DNA from: Pempheris klunzingeri
Taxonomy: Eukaryota > Chordata > Actinopteri > Acropomatiformes > Pempheridae
Direction: 5' to 3'
Assembly: GCF_042242105.1 (NCBI RefSeq)
Contig: NC_092020.1
Coordinates: forward strand, 1,291,001 to 1,355,000
Length of the DNA: 64,000 nucleotides
In this document: in pieces, positions 57,891 through 64,000 of the stretch
Numbering within the stretch: the stretch's first letter is position 1
Layout of the letters: each line of letters begins with the position of its first letter
Notes under the pieces: generated by a model
Told to the model about the DNA's origin: nothing
Seen by the model: the letters and a program-made list of their open reading frames with translations, nothing else
Databases searched by the model: none
Translations under genes and position numbers: made by a program

Positions 57891-59627
57891 CCACATCCCC
57901 ACCTCCTTCTCTCAGCTGAAGCCAAAGTGCCTCCACCGATGTCCAAATTTTCGATTTTTCAGGTGCACAGTGACCTGTGCCATCATGCACATGAAAGAGA
58001 ACACAGAGAAAGCCACAACAGGAATAATGAATAATAGGTGTAATTTATGATTGAATGGGGATTTTGCATCTCTCCCGTGCACATTGGGGCAACAGGTCCC
58101 GACTTGTGGCTTTGCAGGAAAAAATGAGAAACGCTGCTGTTTAGTGCAGACTTTATTTCTGCGTGAGGTTCGAAATGAAAACAAACTCCAGGAGTGTTTT
58201 AATTAGTTCACTGTTCTTGAGATATCAGTGACAGCAGGATGGGTGGGAGGGGAGGGCATGATTACATCAATAACACCGTTTAACTATTAGGCATGTTATT
58301 TTAGACCTCCTTCAAGCTGTTTTCGGAAACCCCCGTCCTGAGGGGGAGTTCTCGCCTCAGAGCTGCTCATCACAAGCAGCCTCACTGTACGGAGATGGGA
58401 TTTATGACAGTGTCTTGCTTCCATGAAGGTTGACAAATAGTATGTTAAGATTGCCCAAAGTATGTATGATTGTTTTGATGTCACTGCTGGGCTTTGATGA
58501 ATTTCTTGGCTTCTTGTTTTTGGCTAATTCATCAACTTTTGTGGTGGCGGTGTGATCCATTTTGAAGCAGATGTGACTGGCTCTCAGAGCTCCTCTGAGT
58601 GGGATACAGTATGATTGACCCTCCAAAGCACGCAGGCCTTTTTCACTGCTACTAATTATGCCACTATAAATCTTACGGGTGTGTCATGGCTGCATTGAAG
58701 TCAGAGGAGGGACAGTGGCTTTCAGCTGGTGCGGGATATGAAAGGTGGTGGGGGTGATGAATGCCCATGGGCCTCCGCTTGATGAATTGGGCAAGGGGTT
58801 GACGAGGAGTCAGGGATGGTCAGGCTTTGTGCGAACAGACACCAGGGCCCTCGCTGCAGAAGAGGATGAAAGGAGGATTCGTCTCAGCTAAAGGGTGGAA
58901 GGAGAGGGATTAAAGAAAGGACAGAAGGGGAGAAAGAAAGAAAGAGATTGAGCAAGTGAAACAGAGTAATAGAAATTTAAAAGGAAACACCCAGCCCCCT
59001 TTTCTTCCCCCCTCGTGAGCATGTTCTGACTTTCGCTCACTGTCCATCTCCTATGCACAAAACTGAAATCAATCTTAAAAGCTATTAAGTGTTAGAATAA
59101 AAATCTAGAGGTGGTAAATTTTGATTTCATTTTTTTGTGGTAGCTATTAGAGCTACATCTGTTGCTGGTCAGCTATATTTTATAGTTGACATGGCAGATT
59201 TATGGCTGCAGACACACACACCAAAAAAATCCAGAGTTAAAATGTTCCCATATGCTGAGAACCTGCAGAGGATATAGAAATGAAGATAATGACCTCAAGT
59301 GCATGGCTGCGGCTTTGAAGTTGCCCTCTCATGAGTCACAGCGGGAGACTCGAAATCGAAAATGAAGTTACACTTGCACTGGGAATTGGGGGCTAATAAG
59401 TGTCTCACCTGTTTATTTGGATTAGACAAACTTCATACGTGTCGTCTTCAGAGGGGCAAGCAAAGGTCCGCTTGTATGTAGTGCAAACTGAGGTGTGTTG
59501 GATTCGATTAAGGGGCAAGCTGGACATGCTTGTCATTGTTGAAATTTAATAAAAAGTTCAACGTTTATATTCCTTCATGCAGAGAAGTAGATGAGTAGAT
59601 CAATATCACTCTCATGTCTGTATGCTA
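57891..59627. other. gene-free sequence upstream of fgf16
   Basis: No gene, RNA or clear repeat is visible. Stretches such as 58630-58720 are non-repetitive and balanced in composition, so they may be regulatory, but nothing in the window proves it. Confidence 0.45.
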
Positions 59628-60701
59628 GACAGTGGGGCAAAAAAGTATTTAGTCAGCCACCAAAAGTTCTCCCACTTAAAAAGATGAGAGAGGCCTGTAA
59701 TTTTCATCATAGGTACACTTCAACTATGAGAGACAGAATGGGGGGGAAAGAATCCAGGAAATAACATTGTAGGGTTTTTAATGAATTAATTGGTAAATTC
59801 CTCGGTAAAATAAGTATTTGGTCACCTACAAACAAACAAGATTTCTGGCTCTCACAGACCTGTAACTTCTTCTTTAAGAGGCTCCTCTGTCCTCCACTCG
59901 TTACCTGTATTAATGGCACCTGTTTGAACTGGTTATCAGTATAAAAGACACCTGTCCACAACCTCAAACAGTCACACTCCAAACTCCACTATGGCCAAGA
60001 CCAAAGAGCTGTCAAAGGACACCAGAAACAAAATTGTAGACCTGCACCAGGCTGGGAAGACTGAATCTGCAATAGGTAAGCAGCTTGGTGTGAAGAAATC
60101 AACTGTGGGAGCAATTATTAGAAAATGGAAGACATACAAGACCACTGATAATCTCCCTCCATCTGGGGCTCCACGCAAGATCTCACCCCGTGGGGTCAAA
60201 ATGATCACAAGAACGGTGAGCAAAAATCCCAGAACCTCACGGGGGGACCTAGTGAATGACCTGCAGAGAGCTGGGACCAAAGTAACAAAGGCTACCATCA
60301 GTAACACACTACGCCGCCAGGGACTCAAATCCTGCAGTGCCAGACGTGTCCCCCTGCTTAAGCCAGTACATGTCCAGGCCCGTCTGAAGTTTGCTAGAGA
60401 GCATTTGGATGATCCAGAAGAGGATTGGGAGAATGTCATATGGTCAGATGAAACCAAAATAGAACTTTTTGGTAAAAACTCAACTTGTTGTGTTTGGAGG
60501 AGAAAGAATGCTGAGTTGCATCCAAAGAACACCATACCTACTGTGAAGCATGGGGGTGGAAACATCATGCTTTGGGGCTGTTTTTCTGCAAAGAGACCAG
60601 GACGACTGATCCGTGTAAAGGAAAGAATGAATGGGGCCATGTATCGTGAGATTTTGAGTGAAAACCTCCTTCCATCAGCAAGGGCACTGAAGATGAAATG
60701 A
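59628..60701 (+). mobile_element. Tc1/mariner-type transposon, 3'-truncated
   Basis: The left end CAGTGGGGCAAAAAAGTATT at 59630, next to a TA dinucleotide (59626-59627), is the typical terminus of a widespread fish Tc1 family. About 360 bases of left inverted repeat and leader precede the transposase ATG at 59991. The element stops within the transposase near 60700 and no right inverted repeat is found, so it is a fixed remnant. Confidence 0.88.
59991..60701 (+). pseudogene. truncated Tc1-like transposase
   Basis: The 236-codon open frame starts [20 protein letters not shown]. It contains the paired-like helix-turn-helix ([17 protein letters not shown]), a GRPR-like linker (GAPRKISPR), the second HTH region and the first catalytic aspartate block ([12 protein letters not shown]). 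Full-length relatives run to about 340 residues. The second Asp (HDND.KH block) and the Glu of the DD34E triad are absent because the frame ends after SARALKMK, so the protein cannot catalyse transposition. The frame before the break is intact, so the insertion is probably not very old. Confidence 0.87.
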
Positions 60702-63700
60702 TCTTCTGCATATGAAGAATGTGAAGGTCTTGAAACAGAGACCCCCCCCCCCCCCTTACTCCCCCATACTGGTTATAGTGGAGCCAGTTGCAGCCTCCCT
60801 CTCCTGTGATGGATGCCCCAGTTTAGAAGAAGGCCTCCCGCCGCTCCTGATGGCTCACACGTAATCATCAGATCTGGGATCAGGTTCCTCAAACCCCTCT
60901 TAACCTCAGCCTGGTGAGCGCATGAAAAAATGGCTGACTCAATGTCAGCGGCTATTAGGAATGAGACCTTGTATCTCATACCACCGGGTTAACAAGGCCA
61001 CTAAAAGGGGTCAGACCCCTGCGTCTCCTGGCGAGCAAAGCAGCACAGCAGAGTGTGAGGACTGTGGAGTGGAGCTGCAGAGAGAGGAGAGAGGGGACAT
61101 CATCTGTTCTTATTTTACCTTTTGTCAAGCGGCATGTGGAAAATGATCTTCACTGTGAGTTATTTGCAGAGCTGGATTCCGTGTTATTTCATTCCCTAGC
61201 AGAGACATAACAGAGAGGGTCTCCTCTTTCACGCAGGTGGTCCTTCGGCCTTGTTCAAGGGCGCTGGGGCAGGGGTGGGAGGGTCCGCGGGTAGGTGGGG
61301 GGGCACACAGACAGATGCATGCGAATTTAGATAATGGTGTAACATTTCAGCGCCTGCTTTCCTTGGCCGCCCCATGTAAAGATAGTGTTAATTAATTTGT
61401 TTGCTTTGCTTTCAAGCACTAATGAATGGAGCCCTACAGGTTTTGAGAAGCCACTAGCATGCAAGGAACACAGTCTAAAACCAACATTTGTTGTACAAAT
61501 TGCTTGCATATGTTCTTGGGAGAGGGAAAAAGATCCCTGTCATGACACACCAACAGAGATGTCCCACCATGTTTTTTTTTACTCAATGGGAAAGCCTTGG
61601 TTGGAATATTTCAAGTTTGTCTCCAACATTTTGGTTTAGCAGTTAATTATCCGTACTCCAAACTTGTGGTTTTGCTGTTTTCATCAGACGGCTGACTCGA
61701 ATATAAACTGGAACGCTAAATGCTGTATTTCATGGTGTAAGCGTCCTACTTATCCGTGATATAAATAAGGCTTTTAAGCGTTTTACTTGCTGATTCTTCT
61801 GGTCGATGTCGCAGCCAATGAATCAGCTGATTCACCGACGTATGGACGTATCTTCAGGATTGTACACTCAGGGATGCTGGCTGCTAATGAGTCTAATTAA
61901 TTGCAGTTTCACATCCTCCCCATGAATGAGTAGCTGAGAGGAGCCCTCACTATGTTCCACCTGTCCATCCAGGCTGATGACTGAGGTGCGGCGTAATAAC
62001 TTCAATAACAGCTCGACTTGTGTTTCTCAGCTCTGCAGGGCTGCGGTCTGACGTTAGAGAGTGTATATGCGTGATCATGATCCTGTCTGATGAGGGAACA
62101 GGCCCTCAGAGCGAGACTATTATTCTTACAACAACACAGAGCAGGAATCTACCCTCAAACAGATGTTAGGAGCCCTTTGTAGAGCCTTTGGCACAGAGCC
62201 CAACCCTACCTATCTGCACAGCTATTTACATGGCAATCCAGCTGCTCAGTCTCTCTTTTTCTTCTTCTTCTCTCTCTTTCTTTCACCCCTCCTCTGCTTT
62301 TGCCCTGTCACTCTGCCTCGTCTGTACATGTACATTCCCCCTCTCTCTCTCGTCCTCCCTCCTTTTCTCCCCTCGCCGTTTGAAATCAAATACCCGCTCT
62401 CGTATAAACTTTGATCAATCAAACGTACTAATTTGTTTAGCTGAGGAGACAGTGACATACTCATGGGGGTCCAGTTACACTGAGATGAAAAAGGCCAGGC
62501 GTCTCATATCTCAGAATATCTCGGTGCTGATGCAAACCTTTACCCCACACTTTATATTTAGTTGTTCTCTTTCACAGAAAAGCCAAATATATCCCAAAAA
62601 TCTCTACCTGCTATGCTGACTTATTGTCCCTTCCAGTCCAAGCAGATGTGGGAGGGAGGGAGGGATTTATATTTATAACCGTTCCTGGAATCAGAGTTTA
62701 TATTTACTTTCTCACTAATCTTGTGAGGTGTTATAAAATACTTCTATTTTATCCGGCATGGACTCGATATGTGCATAGCTAGAGTACGGCCATTTGTTAA
62801 AGTGATTTATGAAATTTTATTTAACTAATCTATGACTAGTAGAGTAGAGAGAGGGGCTTAACCTTATGCTTTCCTTCATAAGGAAAGAAAGGACCCTCCC
62901 CCAGAGTAAGAGAAGAATAAAGATCTATTTATTTGTCTCAGGTTTGCACTATGAGATACAAGCTGTAGTCCCAATTTCTATGGGAGTTCTATGTTAATTG
63001 AATAATAACCAATTGCTAAAATTCTGACGAGATTGTTGTCATGTGGTCAAACACACCTTCGTGGCCTGTGGTGCACGAAAAGCCATTTTTATGTGACTTT
63101 TTTATGTTATAATTTCGCAATAAATCTCACTGAGGGAAGAATAAAATAAAACATAAATCCAAGGCTGTCCCTGCGGCAGGAGCTAAATTGTGGTTAAAAG
63201 AAGTGTGGGAAGTGTATTGTTGTCATCCATAATCCTTTAATAACAGTCAACAGTTTAATAACGGTCACAATGACTTAAATGATGCAAAACAGCACCGAGT
63301 TTTCTCGCTCAGAGGAAGGATCTGGTCCTCATTAGCAGGCAGCTCAGTGGCAGCATTATCATAAGATGATAATTAGACAAGCAACCTTCATGCAAATGAA
63401 AGGAAATGAAATCAAAGTCCTCTGGGGCCCTGAAGCTGGCCGGCTCGTCAGTAGAGGGTGCTGATGTTTTCCCCTTTCATAGGCCAGCCAACATCTCAGA
63501 TTGCCTCAGAATCATGCAATGTCACGCTATGACAAATGGAGATACATTAGTTAATTAAAGTTGGGAGTTCAGACTGGGGTGACGCAGGTCGTCCTCCTTT
63601 TTTTTTGCTTTCACTCTTAAACATTCCTCCGTGTCACGATGCGAAGGCAGAGCCCAGTCCAACTCACTGACTCTCCTGGCGTGATTGGATGAGTTCTTTC

Positions 63701-64000
63701 TCAGTTTCTGTAATCAAGGCCGCTTCAGCTTCTGACGTAGTTTTGCCGTTCTTCTCCCCTCTGTTGTTGACTCAAGTGAACACTCAGATCTGGCATATTA
63801 GTGGAGGTAATTTACTGTCTAGAGTGATTTGCAATTTGGGGTGATTGTGTAGGCCTGTGCATGTCAGAGCTTAAAGTTTGTTTACCAAATAGGATTTACA
63901 GAAGGCATGTCTTTTGCGTGCTCATTGACATTAAACAGTTCCTCTACCAGAGACGTTTTAATTGACTTTAAGTGTTTTTTGGCAAATGAAGGAAAGCTAA
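60702..64000. other. gene-free distal sequence
   Basis: No coding exon, RNA gene or complete mobile element is seen. A poly-C run lies at about 60741-60754 and T/C-rich sequence at about 62247-62375. Two non-repetitive AT-homeobox-site-rich stretches (about 61870-61960 and 63290-63570) are candidate conserved elements. Confidence 0.45.
63290..63570. promoter_or_regulatory. candidate conserved non-coding element
   Basis: Non-repetitive sequence contains an octamer ATGCAAAT (63390-63397), several TAAT/ATTA cores and TTAATTAA, a composition typical of developmental enhancers. Its position in a gene-poor flank of fgf16 fits, but conservation cannot be tested from one sequence. Confidence 0.3.

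Noticed and set aside
59972..60640. 222-residue minus-strand frame
   Set aside because: It is the reverse-strand shadow of the Tc1 transposase.

Overview
The window is nuclear DNA from a ray-finned fish, most likely a percomorph teleost. The evidence is compact GT-AG intron/exon genes, many (CA)n and tetranucleotide microsatellites, a teleost Tc1-type transposon remnant, a tRNA-derived SINE, and a combined IL-4/IL-13-type cytokine gene. It holds five protein-coding genes and one broken duplicate. I assembled exons by hand from GT/AG sites and recalled family sequences; nothing was aligned by computer.

Layout. (1) 65-2170, plus strand: the 3' end of sh3rf2, with its third SH3 domain and a degenerate fourth one. 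(2) 3761-14192, plus: kif3a, a complete 17-exon kinesin-2 motor subunit of 704 aa, plus a 27-codon optional exon. (3) 15704-16610, minus: il4/13, a five-exon type-2 cytokine gene of 156 aa, tail-to-tail with kif3a. (4) 17107-18340: a second, partial copy of the il4/13 region that has lost exons 1-3 and the promoter and carries a 468-bp solo LTR with 4-bp target-site duplications. (5) 18341-19653: an inverted repeat, a tetranucleotide microsatellite block and the GC-rich start of atrx. (6) 19654-47838, plus: atrx, complete in 34 coding exons, about 2087 aa, with ADD domain, HP1-binding motif, DAXX-binding motif and SNF2 helicase; its last five exons lie beyond an 8.8-kb intron. (7) 52144-56369, minus: fgf16, three exons, 206 aa, convergent with atrx. 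(8) 56.4-64 kb: no gene; a diverged dispersed repeat, a 3'-truncated Tc1-like transposon and possible conserved non-coding elements.

The genes form no pathway. They are linked by old vertebrate synteny: kif3a beside a type-2 cytokine locus, as on human 5q31, and atrx beside fgf16, as on human Xq21. I did not find a novel molecular system. The most informative observations are the il4/13 tandem duplication, whose last coding exon looks more diverged than its non-coding flanks; the solo LTR inside that copy; a terminal-inverted-repeat element built from GTCGA-type pentamer arrays in a kif3a intron; a paired RUNX-like palindrome next to the il4/13 TATA box; and a tandem splice acceptor that appears to decide where atrx translation starts.
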